A stretch of DNA of 64,000 nucleotides from Candidatus Pantoea bituminis (GTDB lineage: Bacteria > Pseudomonadota > Gammaproteobacteria > Enterobacterales > Enterobacteriaceae), in contig NZ_JAGTWO010000004.1 of assembly GCF_018842675.1 (NCBI RefSeq), positions 2,480,001 through 2,544,000 on the forward strand, read 5' to 3'. A program made the position numbers and the translations under genes. The notes below the pieces were generated by a model. The model saw nothing but the letters and a program-made list of their open reading frames with translations. It had not been told where the DNA came from and searched no databases. Numbering within the stretch: the first letter of the stretch is position 1; the number at the start of each line of letters is the position of its first letter. Positions 1 to 12,731 of this stretch are shown in pieces.

Positions 1-1
1 A

Positions 2-1059
2 GATTTCGACAATGATGACTACGCCATCGCCTGTTGTGTAAGCCCGATGATTGTTGGCAAGCAAATGCAGTTCTTTGGCGCACGCGCCAATCTGGCTAAA
101 ACGCTGCTTTATGCAATCAATGGCGGCGTTGATGAAAAACTGAAAATGCAGGTAGGCCCGAAAGGCGACAAAATTACCGATGATGTGTTGGATTTCGACA
201 CCGTCATGGAGCGTCTTGATCACTTCATGGATTGGCTGGCCAAACAGTATGTTACTTCACTGAACATTATCCATTACATGCATGATAAGTACAGCTATGA
301 AGCATCGTTGATGGCGCTGCATGATCGTGACGTTTACCGCACCATGGCTTGTGGTATCGCAGGCTTGTCAGTAGCAGCAGACTCATTGTCCGCGATTAAA
401 TATGCCAAAGTGAAACCGGTTCGCGATGAAGACGGTTTGGCGATCGATTTCGACATTGAAGGTGAATATCCGCAGTTTGGTAACAATGACTCACGTGTGG
501 ATGATTTGGCCTGTGATTTAGTAGAACGCTTCATGAAAAAATCCAGAAGCTGTCAACTTATCGTAATGCGGTGCCAACTCAATCAGTTCTGACTATTACG
601 TCAAACGTGGTTTACGGTAAGAAAACCGGTAACACACCCGATGGTCGTCGTGCTGGCGCGCCATTCGGGCCGGGTGCTAACCCAATGCATGGACGCGATC
701 AGAAAGGCGCGGTTGCTTCTTTGACTTCCGTAGCGAAACTCCCCTTTGCCTACGCTAAAGATGGTATTTCTTACACCTTCTCTATCGTGCCAAATGCGCT
801 GGGTAAAGACGATAACGTACGTAAAGCTAACCTGGCAGGTTTGATGGATGGTTACTTCCATCATGAGGCTGACATTGAAGGCGGCCAACATCTTAATGTG
901 AATGTGATGAACCGTGAAATGTTGTTAGACGCTATGGAGCATCCAGAAAAATATCCGCAGCTCACCATTCGTGTTTCGGGTTATGCGGTTCGCTTTAACT
1001 CGCTGACAAAAGAGCAGCAGCAAGACGTGATTACGCGTACCTTCACGCAGTCACTTTAA
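2..1059 (+). CDS. pflB: Formate C-acetyltransferase (pyruvate formate-lyase), 5'-truncated, one frame break
   Basis: Glycyl-radical enzyme that splits pyruvate and CoA into formate and acetyl-CoA during anaerobic growth. The reading frame enters from the left edge, so about the last 350 of the family's 760 residues are present. The catalytic cysteine pair (ACCVSPM) is encoded at 32-37 and the radical glycine (RVSGYAV) at 979-981. The frame breaks at the A run 536-541: the first frame reads FMKKS and stops at 592, while one extra A gives [19 protein letters not shown] and joins the second frame to the stop at 1059. A homopolymer error is the likely cause. Its activating enzyme PflA follows after a terminator-like hairpin. 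Identity is very secure; the break is judged artefactual. Confidence 0.96.
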
Positions 1060-1081
1060 AAATTCAGCTTTAAAATCGTTA

Positions 1082-1107
1082 AAAAGGCTCCTTTTGGAGC
1101 CTTTTAT
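1082..1107 (+). terminator. Intrinsic terminator after pflB
   Basis: A perfect 10-bp stem, AAAAGGCTCC / GGAGCCTTTT, with a TTTT loop lies 23 bases after the pflB stop and ends in a short T run. It separates pflB from pflA. Confidence 0.85.
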
Positions 1108-1224
1108 ACAAAGTCTGCTTTGGTTGCTCTCTTAACAGGAAGCAACCAAAATTGATTTAATGTTTTAAGCGCGACAAAGATTGTGCTGCCTGCTTCAGCA
1201 GGCCTACCTGGAGAATACATCGCA

Positions 1225-1965
1225 ATGTCAATCACCGGTCGTATCCACTCATTCGAATCGTGCGGTACCGTTGATGGTCCCGGCATCCGCTTCATCACTT
1301 TCTTTCAAGGCTGCTTGATGCGCTGCCTTTATTGCCACAACCGTGATACCTGGGACACCCATGGTGGTAAAGAGATCACAGTGGAAGAATTGATGGCGGA
1401 TGTTTTATCGTACCGCCATTTCATGAACGCATCGGGAGGCGGAGTAACCGCATCGGGCGGCGAAGCGATTCTACAGGCAGAATTTGTCCGTGATTGGTTT
1501 CGGGCCTGTCAGGCTGAAGGCATTCATACCTGCCTTGACACCAATGGGTTTGTGCGTCGTTATGATCCGGTTATAGATGAATTGTTAGATGCAACCGATC
1601 TGGTGATGCTCGATCTGAAGCAAATGAATGATGATATACACCAGAACCTGGTGGGTGTTTCTAACCACCGTACGCTCGACTTTGCTCGCTATTTGCAGAA
1701 GAAAGACAAGCGAACGTGGATACGCTTTGTCGTGGTTCCTGGGTATTCCGATGATGATGATTCGGTTCATCGCCTTGGCGAGTTTACTAAGGATATGCAG
1801 AATGTTGAGAAAATCGAACTGCTTCCCTACCACGAACTGGGCAAACACAAATGGATTGCCATGGGTGAAGAGTACAAACTTGACGGTGTAAAACCCCCGT
1901 CAAAAGAGACTATGGAACGCGTAAAAAACATTCTTGCGAGCTACGGTCACAACGTCATGTACTAA
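1225..1965 (+). CDS. pflA: Pyruvate formate-lyase 1-activating enzyme
   Basis: Radical SAM enzyme that puts the glycyl radical on PflB using S-adenosylmethionine and a 4Fe-4S cluster. The cluster motif CxxxCxxC is seen as CLMRCLYC near residues 30-37, followed by [11 protein letters not shown]. The frame is open further upstream, but the ATG at 1225 ([11 protein letters not shown]) gives 246 residues, the E. coli length, and has a TGGAGAA ribosome site about 10 bases before it. The gene sits downstream of pflB as in other enterobacteria, but behind a terminator, so it probably has its own promoter within 1108-1224. Confidence 0.97.
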   Translation: MSITGRIHSFESCGTVDGPGIRFITFFQGCLMRCLYCHNRDTWDTHGGKEITVEELMADVLSYRHFMNASGGGVTASGGEAILQAEFVRDWFRACQAEGIHTCLDTNGFVRRYDPVIDELLDATDLVMLDLKQMNDDIHQNLVGVSNHRTLDFARYLQKKDKRTWIRFVVVPGYSDDDDSVHRLGEFTKDMQNVEKIELLPYHELGKHKWIAMGEEYKLDGVKPPSKETMERVKNILASYGHNVMY

Positions 1966-1976
1966 CTGACACGCAC

Positions 1977-2003
1977 AAAAAAGGAGCAATTCGCTCCCTT
2001 TTT
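1977..2003. terminator. Terminator between convergent pflA and ycaD
   Basis: GGAGC-AATTC-GCTCC hairpin with an A run on its left and a T run on its right, so it can serve both converging genes. Confidence 0.75.
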
Positions 2004-2021
2004 CATGTCTATGACCCGATT

Positions 2022-3173
2022 TTAGGCATGTGCCACGGGTGTTGCCTGCTGATCGGCTTTGCGCAGCAGCATCACTAAGTAAACCAGCGCAACCGCCGCT
2101 ATCATAACAAACAGCAAACGGTCAGAGTAATTTTGCATCAGCATAGCTGTCATGCTGGGACCCGCGAGACTGCCCGCCGTATAACTCATCAGTAACGCTT
2201 GGTTCATTGCAACAAGCTCATGATGGGCAACGGTTTCGCATGCCCATGACATCGCGACCGGATAAAGCGTAAAACCCGCCAGTCCCAGTACGAACAGCGC
2301 AGGTGCCATTGCAGCATTTGCTAACATAGCAATCGCACCGAGAATGACCACAAAGACCTGAACCCGCAGGACTAACATGCGACCAAAGCGATCGGCAAGT
2401 TTGCCTACTGGCCACTGTCCCACAATACCTGCGCTTACCAGCAATGCCATCCAGTATCCGACGTTCGCATCGCTCATGCCTTGATGTGAGAGATACAGCG
2501 GCATCAGGCCATATAGTGAGCCTAATAAGATGCCAGAAATAATGCAGCCGTTGATACCCAGGCGAGAATTGCGACGACGCAACATCGGCCAGATACGACC
2601 TGGCGCCGCTTCAGCTGATTCGCTTTCTGAAGAAACACGCGTGAAAATCAAGGGTAATACGGCGCAAATAACCAGCGCTGTAACCCAAGGGATAACACTC
2701 AGAACTTCAGTCGAAACTTTACTCACCAGCAACTGCCCAGCGACCGTACCGAGATAGTAAACAATCATATAAGCGGCAAGAAGTTGACCACGGTTACGTA
2801 CCGTACCGCTGCACAGTAATGCGCTCTCTACTACGACCCACATTAATGCGCAGCCGACGCCAGCAATAAAACGCAACGAAGTCCAGGCCCAAAAACCATC
2901 AAGCAGCACAAGACACACTGTGGCCACCGCAAATAACAGCGTGGCGAAATAGTAGCTCCGATTAAAACCGTGCTTTTTAATTAACCATCCCGCTAAAAGC
3001 GTGCCCGCTAAATTACCGGTGTAATAGGAGGAACTGACCATGCCTACTTGCCATGTAGCCAGCAAGTCATGCGTGAGCCACAACGGGACGAGCGTGTTAA
3101 GTACTGCTATTGAAACCGTCATTAACAGCAAGCCGCAAAGCAGCAACATCACAGGACGTGACCAGGTAGACAT
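2022..3173 (-). CDS. ycaD: MFS transporter, YcaD family
   Basis: Inner-membrane major facilitator superfamily protein of about 383 residues; E. coli YcaD has 382 and its substrate is not established. About twelve hydrophobic segments are visible, and highly conserved stretches such as [23 protein letters not shown] sequence in TM2, GFNRSYY in the cytoplasmic loop and [15 protein letters not shown] in TM4-5 match YcaD. The frame could start 29 residues earlier (at 3260), but the ATG at 3173 ([10 protein letters not shown]) aligns with the family start. It faces pflA tail to tail. In E. coli dmsABC lies between this gene and serS; here they are adjacent. Confidence 0.9.
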   Translation of the reverse strand: MSTWSRPVMLLLCGLLLMTVSIAVLNTLVPLWLTHDLLATWQVGMVSSSYYTGNLAGTLLAGWLIKKHGFNRSYYFATLLFAVATVCLVLLDGFWAWTSLRFIAGVGCALMWVVVESALLCSGTVRNRGQLLAAYMIVYYLGTVAGQLLVSKVSTEVLSVIPWVTALVICAVLPLIFTRVSSESESAEAAPGRIWPMLRRRNSRLGINGCIISGILLGSLYGLMPLYLSHQGMSDANVGYWMALLVSAGIVGQWPVGKLADRFGRMLVLRVQVFVVILGAIAMLANAAMAPALFVLGLAGFTLYPVAMSWACETVAHHELVAMNQALLMSYTAGSLAGPSMTAMLMQNYSDRLLFVMIAAVALVYLVMLLRKADQQATPVAHA

Positions 3174-3489
3174 AGTGGATAAAACCAAAAGAAATGAAGG
3201 AAATTGCGCGCAGTTTGCCATTGCCTTTTTTAAAGTCAACGGCAAAAAAAGGTGCAGCACATTTTGCTGCTTAACAATTTAATTTACTAATCTTCAGTAG
3301 GTTACAGCGCGGTTAATGATGCTATAGAATTTTTCTATCTCTATGAATAATGAGATTATTAAGCTTTACGATGAATAAAGCGTCGATAACGTTTATTTGT
3401 GATAAGTTCCCGCTGCTAACTAACTTAATTGCCGTTCTAAAGGCATAAAAAAACCCGGCAAAAACCGGGTTCTGTTTATCTGGAATTTA
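3174..3489. other. Intergenic region between ycaD and serS
   Basis: AT-rich stretch of 316 bases holding the serS terminator (3452-3475) and presumably the ycaD promoter. No open frame, tRNA or repeat was recognised. Confidence 0.6.
3452..3475 (-). terminator. serS intrinsic terminator
   Basis: On the minus strand AACCCGG-TTTTTG-CCGGGTT is followed by a run of seven T bases, 15 bases after the serS stop. Confidence 0.9.
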
Positions 3490-4797
<1,308 letters not shown>

Positions 4798-4875
4798 TTA
4801 AAGTTGATTGAATGAAGGGACGTGCTCCAGCTGGAACACGTTGAAATCCTTGCCCACATTACCGCAACGTCTGTT

Positions 4876-6219
4876 TTAGCGGTAGCGTTTTGTCGGGCTA
4901 TTTTGATCCTGCTCAGCAAGCCAGGCGAGCTTTTCGCCAATTTTACCTTCGAGGCCACGCGAAGTTGGACGGTAATAGCGCGTTTGGGCCATTTCAGGTG
5001 GAAAGTAGACTTCACCTGCAGCATACGCATTCACTTCATCGTGCGCGTAACGGTACTCTTTGCCGAGTCCCATCTCTTTCATCAACTTGGTCGGCGCATT
5101 GCGCAAATGCTCAGGCACATCATAATCCGGGTTATCACGCGCATCGCGCATCGCAGCTTTAAAAGCTGTATAAACAGCGTTGCTTTTTGGCGCACAAGCG
5201 AGATAAACAATCGCCTGAGCAATGGCACGTTCCCCTTCTGCTGGACCGACGCGAGTAAAGCAATCCCAGGCAGCGATGGCGACCTGCATGCCACGCGGAT
5301 CAGCATTCCCCACATCTTCAGAAGCGATTGCCAGCAGTCGACGTGCGATATAAAGCGGGTCGCCGCCTGCAGTAATAATGCGAGCGTACCAATACAACGC
5401 TGCATCCGGGGCAGAACCGCGAATTGATTTATGCAGCGCTGAAATCAGATCGTAAAAGCGATCGCCTTTATTATCGAAACGCGCTGCACGTTCACCTGAC
5501 ACCTCATTGAGTAACTGCGGCGTGAGTTCTCGCAGACCTGATGCATTGGCTTCCGCCATATCCGCCATCATTTCAAGCGTATTTAAGGCGCGCCGAGCGT
5601 CGCCATTCACCAGTTCAGCAATCATGCGGCGAGTATTATCAGGCAATACAATGTCACTGTTGCCATAACCTCGCTCTTTATCCTGCATGGCTTGATTCAG
5701 AACCTGTTCAATATCATCACTGGATAAAGATTTAAGAAGATATACGCGTGCGCGTGATAACAGCGCCGAATTCAGTTCAAACGACGGGTTTTCAGTGGTG
5801 GCGCCAATAAAGGTAATGGTGCCATCTTCAATGTGCGGCAAAAAAGCGTCTTGCTGGCTTTTATTAAAACGATGCACTTCATCGACAAACAGGATGGTAC
5901 GCCGTCCAACTTGCTTACTTTGACGTGCTCGCTCAATCGCCTCACGAATCTCTTTAACGCCCGACGTCACGGCTGAAATACGTTCAACGTCGGCGTTACC
6001 ATAATGCGCAATAATTTCTGCTAGCGTGGTTTTACCTGTGCCCGGTGGCCCCCAAAGAATCATTGAGTGCAGATGACCGGCTTCGATAGCGCGTGGCAAC
6101 GGTTTACCCGCTGCCAGCAGATGTTGCTGACCAATGTACTGTTTCAATGTTTCTGGCCGCATACGTGCGGCCAGAGGTTTAAAATCTTCGGTGGAAAAAT
6201 CCAGAGACAGAGTACTCAC
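4876..6219 (-). CDS. rarA: Replication-associated recombination protein A (AAA+ ATPase)
   Basis: AAA+ protein of the RarA/MgsA/WRNIP1 family that acts at stalled replication forks with SSB and RecA. The 447 residues equal the E. coli length. Visible motifs are Walker [10 protein letters not shown] (about residues 57-65), Walker [16 protein letters not shown], sensor 1 [21 protein letters not shown] and the arginine-rich [11 protein letters not shown] region. The start is GTG at 6219 (MSTLSLDF), seven bases after the corrected lolA stop, which fits a lolA-rarA transcription unit. Confidence 0.97.
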   Translation of the reverse strand: MSTLSLDFSTEDFKPLAARMRPETLKQYIGQQHLLAAGKPLPRAIEAGHLHSMILWGPPGTGKTTLAEIIAHYGNADVERISAVTSGVKEIREAIERARQSKQVGRRTILFVDEVHRFNKSQQDAFLPHIEDGTITFIGATTENPSFELNSALLSRARVYLLKSLSSDDIEQVLNQAMQDKERGYGNSDIVLPDNTRRMIAELVNGDARRALNTLEMMADMAEANASGLRELTPQLLNEVSGERAARFDNKGDRFYDLISALHKSIRGSAPDAALYWYARIITAGGDPLYIARRLLAIASEDVGNADPRGMQVAIAAWDCFTRVGPAEGERAIAQAIVYLACAPKSNAVYTAFKAAMRDARDNPDYDVPEHLRNAPTKLMKEMGLGKEYRYAHDEVNAYAAGEVYFPPEMAQTRYYRPTSRGLEGKIGEKLAWLAEQDQNSPTKRYR

Positions 6220-6226
6220 CGCAACC

Positions 6227-6837
6227 TCACTGACGTTGATCGTCCACCGTTACGCCTTTAGGCGGTGTGAACGTAAATTTGTCCGGGCTTATCGCACCGT
6301 TTTTTGGCTCTTCAGCTGATAGTTACTGCGTTGACCATCTTGCTCAATAGCGCTGAACTGATTAATGGTGCCAGCCGGAGTCACAGTAATAGTGAACTGC
6401 TTTAAGTTGCCGTCGCTGTTTTTCGGCGTCAACGCAAACTCATCACCTTGCTGTTTGATATTGTATTGCTGCCAGTCGCTGGATTGGTTACGCGCAATCA
6501 GCATGAAGGGTGTGTTGCTGGTTGCATCTTTCAACAAGCTAACCGTGGCTTGTTCAACAAATGGATTATAGAACCACAGCGACTTACCATCAGAAATGAT
6601 GACGCTTTCATCCGGGGCGGTCATGTGCCAGTTAAACAGGCTGGGACGTTTCACCCACAATTCACCTTCACCGTCCTGAACATTTGCACCGGTGCCGTCT
6701 GTAACTTTTTGAGTAAAGCTGGCATGAAAGCTGCTGACTTTATTAAGACGCTGTTGCAGGTCACTTGAAGCATCAGCCAACACGCTGGCAGAAGCGAAAG
6801 AGGCCATCAGGCCAAAAGCAATTACACGTAATTTCAT
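6227..6837 (-). CDS. lolA: Outer-membrane lipoprotein carrier protein, one frame break near the 3' end
   Basis: Periplasmic chaperone that takes lipoproteins from LolCDE and passes them to LolB. A signal peptide covers about residues 1-21 (cleavage after VLA), then [20 protein letters not shown] and [15 protein letters not shown] follow, closely matching E. coli LolA. As read, the protein ends early (SQKTVR, stop at 6289). Adding one base to the T run 6300-6305 (A run on the coding strand) restores [19 protein letters not shown] and a stop at 6227, giving the usual length of about 203 residues. The ATG at 6837 has AAGGAA upstream; a TTG at 6846 is also possible. Confidence 0.93.
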
Positions 6838-6960
6838 CTGCTTCAATTCCTTATCTTCTCGTTTCCCATTGATAACTGCATTAAGCCTGGCTGCAATCCT
6901 GCTTTTTAGACAGGAGAAAAAACCGAAAGCATAGTCTGATATGGGGATGATCTGCTGATA

Positions 6961-6992
6961 AACAATGAGCCAGTCTAAACTGGCTCATTGTT
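6961..6992. terminator. Terminator-like perfect hairpin between ftsK and lolA
   Basis: AACAATGAGCCAGT and its exact complement ACTGGCTCATTGTT flank a 4-base loop, a 14-bp perfect stem 29 bases after the ftsK stop. The T run on the minus strand is short, so it may only partly terminate before lolA. Confidence 0.65.
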
Positions 6993-7020
6993 GCTGTTTC
7001 CATGCGTGTTTTTATCCGAA

Positions 7021-10000
7021 CTACATTTCGTGCGGCGGCGGCGCTAACACTTCGCGATTGCCGTTGTGTGCCGGAGGAGAAACAATGCTTTGCGCTTCCA
7101 TCTGCTCAATAATGCGCGCCGCACGGTTATAACCAATGCGGAACTGACGTTGAACACCTGAAATTGACGCACGACGTTTATCCACCACAAAGGCGACTGC
7201 CTGATCAAACAGCGGATCGAGCTCTTCGTCGCTGTCCATTCCGCCGCCACCACTTTCATTCTCTTCGCCAGCGGTGATGCTTTCGATGTATTGTGGGCGA
7301 CCGCGCGCTTTCCAGTCCTGAACAACGGCATGCACTTCCTGGTCGCGAACAAATGCGCCATGAACACGCACCGGCATTGAAGAGTTAGGCGGCATATAAA
7401 GCATGTCACCCATCCCCAACAGTGACTCAGCACCGGCCTGATCAAGAATGGTACGTGAATCAATTTTGCTCGATACCGTAAAGGCGATACGGGTTGGAAT
7501 GTTCGCCTTAATCAAGCCGGTAATCACGTCAACGGAAGGACGTTGCGTTGCCAGCACCAGATGGATACCTGCGGCACGGGCTTTTTGCGCCAGGCGGGCA
7601 ATAAGCTCTTCCACTTTTTTACCGACGGCCATCATCAAATCGGCAAATTCATCCACCAGAACCACAATGTAAGGCAGTTTTTCCAACACCGGCGGTGTCA
7701 TATCCATGCTATCGCCCGGCTTCCAGAATGGATCGGGTATTGGACGGCCCATGGCTTCAGCTTGCTCAACTTTCTCGTTGTAACCCGCCAGATTACGCAC
7801 ACCCAAAGCAGACATCAGCTTATAACGGCGCTCCATCTCGCCCACACTCCAGCGCAGCGCATTAGCGGCGTCCTTCATGTCTGTAACCACTTCGGTTAAC
7901 AGATGCGGAATGCCTTCATAGACGGACAACTCCAGCATTTTCGGGTCAATCATGATGAAGCGCACCTCTTCAGGCGTCGCTTTATAAAGCATACTGATAA
8001 TCATGGCGTTAACGCCCACAGACTTACCAGAACCGGTTGTACCCGCTACCAGCAAGTGCGGCATCTTAGCCAGATCCGCGACCACCGGTTGCCCTGCAAT
8101 ATCTTTACCTAACACGATCGCCAGCGGAGAAGGATTATCGCGGAATTTTGCGCAATCCAGCACTTCACGGAGATAAACCGTCTGGCGATGTTTATTGGGT
8201 AACTCCAGTCCGACATATGGCTTGCCCGGAATCACTTCAACTACACGCACCGCCACTGCAGAAAGCGAGCGAGCCAGGTCTCGTGAAAGATTTGAGATTC
8301 GCGCCGCTTTTACACCAGGTGCCAGATCCAGTTCGAAACGCGTAATGACTGGACCAGGCGAAATGCCAACCACTTCCGCTTTTACGCGGTAATCGCCCAA
8401 GCGAGACTCCACCAGCCGCGCCGTTTGCTCCAGCATAAACATATCCACCGGCTCTTCCTCTTCTGGCGGAGCCGTCAGCAGATCGAGCGTTGGGAGTGGC
8501 GTGGACGGTTTCTCCAACGGGTGTTCATGACGCATCAGGAAGGGATGAATCAGGCTGTCATGCACTGAAGGTTTCGCTTCTTCGACCGCTGGCGTTGGCA
8601 CTGGCGCAGCATAAGAAGAATGTGCAGCCGGAACCGGAGGCTGAACTGGCGCAGCAAAAGTTGAAGGCGCTTCTGGCACCGGAACCTGTGCGGGTGCCTG
8701 GGGCGCAGAAACTTCTGCCACTTGCTGCCACGGCTCATGCGAAACCGCAGGTTCTTCTGGCTCTGGCGTAGCAGCAATGGTGAACAGAGGCTCGGTTGGG
8801 CCATCATCGATGAGATCTTTCATTGGAGAAAAATCAAAGGCGGAAGCCGTATCCAGATTAAATACGGGTGCCGCAGGCGCTTCACGCTCAGGCACATAAC
8901 GCTGCTGCTGTTGTTCAGCAAACTGACGGGCGAGCGAGGCTTGCTGTAACGCTTCTTCATCCTCTTCATCTTGCTGCCAGCTTTCGCCATAGCGTTGCTG
9001 TTGTCCAGACTGGAACGCTTCACGCAGTTCTGCCTGCTGCAATGCTTCTTCGTCTTCTGGCGCCCAGATGGCATTTTGTTCAGAAGATGCGGCTGACTGA
9101 ACCGTGCTCGACTCTTCCGCTTTAGCTTTTTCTTCCGCCATGCGTTGTGAGGGTAATTTGATGCCGTAAGAGGCTAATTCACGACGCGTCGGCAACTTAA
9201 CCGGATTAGGACGGGGCAACGAAGGCCCGATCCCTTGTTTGACCTGCGGGTTAGGATTCACTTCTGGCGCAAGGTCAAATGTAGGGGTTGTTCTTGTTGC
9301 AACGGATGCAGCGGCTGTCGCTGCTACTCGCGTTACTGCGGAAGGCGTTTCTGGCATTGAAGATGCGCTTTCACGCCAGTTGCCCATCTTCGGCTCGTTA
9401 TCTTCAAAGGCGGTAAACGGCGGTGCTTGAGCAGGTTTATCTTCTGGAATTTCAAAACGATAAAGCGGCGGCGACGCTTCTGGTGCAGTCTGAACCTGAG
9501 GTTGACCATTGTTTATCGGTGCAGAAACCTGTGCTGCTACGGCAGGTGCAACTGTTGATGGCACAGCAACCGAAGAAACTGGCGCAACGGCAGGTAATGG
9601 CGCTAATTCGACGTGCGCTGCTTCCACAGTTGTAGCAACAGCTGCGCTGGTTGCTGCAGCCGCTTTCGCTAACAAGGGATCCTGGTTTGACAAGAGAACA
9701 TCTTCAGCTGAGACATCTTCTTCAGCGGGCACGCTTTCAGCAGCCACATTACGTGGCGCCGCCAGCAAAATATCCTCTTCATCGTCATTATGCTGAATAG
9801 CACGTGAACGGGAGGTCGATGCGTGTTCAGCCTCATACTCTTCGTCTTCTTGCCATGGCTCATCGTGGCGCGATCGGTTGCTGGCAAAGGTTAATACACC
9901 CATGACCACACCCCCAATGCGCTCCGCAATGGTCAGCCATGACCAACCGGTGTAGAGCGTGACACCCGCTGCCCAGACACACAGCAATGCTAACGTTCCA

Positions 10001-10485
10001 CTCGCAGGATTTAACCAAGGCGCCATGGCATTACTGACCAGGCTGCCGATCACACCGCCGGAAGCGAAATACCAAATATCATCAGCATTCAAAGCAGCCA
10101 TGCCGCAGGTGGTGACTACCAGCGCCAAAACACCAATCAAACGCAGGCCAACCGCGAAATAGTCGAAGTAGTCTTGATTGTCACGCTGACGAAAAGCGAT
10201 CCAACACAGCCCCAGAATGACCGGCGGAATGGCGTAAGCCATCACACCAAAAATGAAAAGTAAGGTGTCAGCAAGCCAGGCGCCAACGCTGCCGCCAATG
10301 TTGTGAATGGGTTCATGCCAGGCCGTTTGCGACCAGCTTGGATCGGAAGGATTAAAACTGACCAATGAAACCATCAAATAAATGGCAAAAAGCGCCACCA
10401 GGATGAGCAACGCTTCGAGTAGACGGCGTCCACTGCTCAGCGATTGTAACGAAACGTCTTTATCTTCTGTGTATTCCTGGCTCAA
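7021..10485 (-). CDS. ftsK: DNA translocase FtsK
   Basis: Divisome-anchored double-stranded DNA pump that moves chromosome termini at the septum and activates XerCD recombination at dif. The N-terminal domain carries about four membrane segments (to residue ~195), followed by a long Ala/Pro/Gln/Glu-rich linker, then the RecA-like motor with Walker [11 protein letters not shown] and Walker [14 protein letters not shown], and a C-terminal gamma winged helix ([12 protein letters not shown]...[11 protein letters not shown]) that reads KOPS sites. An open frame extends to 10533, but TTG at 10485 ([12 protein letters not shown]) matches the family N terminus and has GGAGAG at a good distance. At about 1154 residues it is shorter than E. 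coli FtsK (1329), through the linker. Confidence 0.97.
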   Translation of the reverse strand: MSQEYTEDKDVSLQSLSSGRRLLEALLILVALFAIYLMVSLVSFNPSDPSWSQTAWHEPIHNIGGSVGAWLADTLLFIFGVMAYAIPPVILGLCWIAFRQRDNQDYFDYFAVGLRLIGVLALVVTTCGMAALNADDIWYFASGGVIGSLVSNAMAPWLNPASGTLALLCVWAAGVTLYTGWSWLTIAERIGGVVMGVLTFASNRSRHDEPWQEDEEYEAEHASTSRSRAIQHNDDEEDILLAAPRNVAAESVPAEEDVSAEDVLLSNQDPLLAKAAAATSAAVATTVEAAHVELAPLPAVAPVSSVAVPSTVAPAVAAQVSAPINNGQPQVQTAPEASPPLYRFEIPEDKPAQAPPFTAFEDNEPKMGNWRESASSMPETPSAVTRVAATAAASVATRTTPTFDLAPEVNPNPQVKQGIGPSLPRPNPVKLPTRRELASYGIKLPSQRMAEEKAKAEESSTVQSAASSEQNAIWAPEDEEALQQAELREAFQSGQQQRYGESWQQDEEDEEALQQASLARQFAEQQQQRYVPEREAPAAPVFNLDTASAFDFSPMKDLIDDGPTEPLFTIAATPEPEEPAVSHEPWQQVAEVSAPQAPAQVPVPEAPSTFAAPVQPPVPAAHSSYAAPVPTPAVEEAKPSVHDSLIHPFLMRHEHPLEKPSTPLPTLDLLTAPPEEEEPVDMFMLEQTARLVESRLGDYRVKAEVVGISPGPVITRFELDLAPGVKAARISNLSRDLARSLSAVAVRVVEVIPGKPYVGLELPNKHRQTVYLREVLDCAKFRDNPSPLAIVLGKDIAGQPVVADLAKMPHLLVAGTTGSGKSVGVNAMIISMLYKATPEEVRFIMIDPKMLELSVYEGIPHLLTEVVTDMKDAANALRWSVGEMERRYKLMSALGVRNLAGYNEKVEQAEAMGRPIPDPFWKPGDSMDMTPPVLEKLPYIVVLVDEFADLMMAVGKKVEELIARLAQKARAAGIHLVLATQRPSVDVITGLIKANIPTRIAFTVSSKIDSRTILDQAGAESLLGMGDMLYMPPNSSMPVRVHGAFVRDQEVHAVVQDWKARGRPQYIESITAGEENESGGGGMDSDEELDPLFDQAVAFVVDKRRASISGVQRQFRIGYNRAARIIEQMEAQSIVSPPAHNGNREVLAPPPHEM

Positions 10486-10603
10486 GAGAACTCTCCAGGT
10501 GCCTGTAAAGTATGAAGCAACAGCGTCGGGCACTCCCGACGCTGGTCCTGTATGAATTCACAGGAGTGTACCGAAATCCCACAGGTTTTGCACCTGCCCC
10601 GCA

Positions 10604-11098
10604 TCAGCGAGTTTTGATCACCAGACGATTGCTCTGTTTGACCTCTTCCATCACCACATAAGTACGCGTGTCGTTAACGCCTGGCAGACGCAACAAGGTT
10701 TCGCCCAACAGTTTGCGATAGGCAGACATGTCAGGTACACGCGTTTTAAGCAGGTAGTCGAAATCACCCGAAACGAGGTGACACTCTTGAGTTTCCTCAA
10801 GTTTTTGTACAGCGGCGTTAAATTGCTCAAACACATCTGGCGCGCCACGATTCAGAGTAATCTCAACGAACACCAGCAGTGATGCATCCAGATAATGCGG
10901 GTTTAATTGTGCGGTGTAGCCCAGGATAAAACCTTGACGCTCAAGGCGGCGCACACGCTCAAGACACGGCGTAGGCGATAATCCTACGCGTTTGGAAAGT
11001 TCCACGTTTGAAATACGACCATCTTTCTGCAGTTCATTCAGAATATTTCTGTCGATTCTGTCGAGGTCTTTCCCGGGGCGTTTCTTATTGTCTACCAT
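10604..11098 (-). CDS. lrp: Leucine-responsive regulatory protein
   Basis: Global feast/famine transcription regulator (AsnC/Lrp family) of amino-acid metabolism, transport and fimbriae. Residues 1-60 carry the winged helix-turn-helix (NVELSKRVGLSPTPCLERVRRL) and the rest the RAM ligand-binding domain (LLVFVEITLNRG, DFDYLLKTRVPD). The ATG at 11098 (MVDNKKRPGKD) yields 164 residues, the E. coli length; the frame open to 11239 is upstream leader. It stands divergent from trxB and upstream of ftsK, as in E. coli. Confidence 0.98.
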   Translation of the reverse strand: MVDNKKRPGKDLDRIDRNILNELQKDGRISNVELSKRVGLSPTPCLERVRRLERQGFILGYTAQLNPHYLDASLLVFVEITLNRGAPDVFEQFNAAVQKLEETQECHLVSGDFDYLLKTRVPDMSAYRKLLGETLLRLPGVNDTRTYVVMEEVKQSNRLVIKTR

Positions 11099-12588
<1,490 letters not shown>

Positions 12589-12615
12589 GTTATTCATTTC
12601 CTGATCGTAATCAAT

Positions 12616-12647
12616 AAAGGCGACTGTTTTTCAGTCGCCTTTTTTAT
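12616..12647 (+). terminator. trxB intrinsic terminator
   Basis: AAAGGCGACTG-TTTTT-CAGTCGCCTTT stem followed by a T run, 28 bases after the trxB stop. Confidence 0.92.
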
Positions 12648-12731
12648 TGTCGCCATGCTAGATTCATGCGCCTATAGAAGCAGGAAACGTCCTGATTCTG
12701 CATTCGCCTTTGGCATTCTCCACGGTATCGC

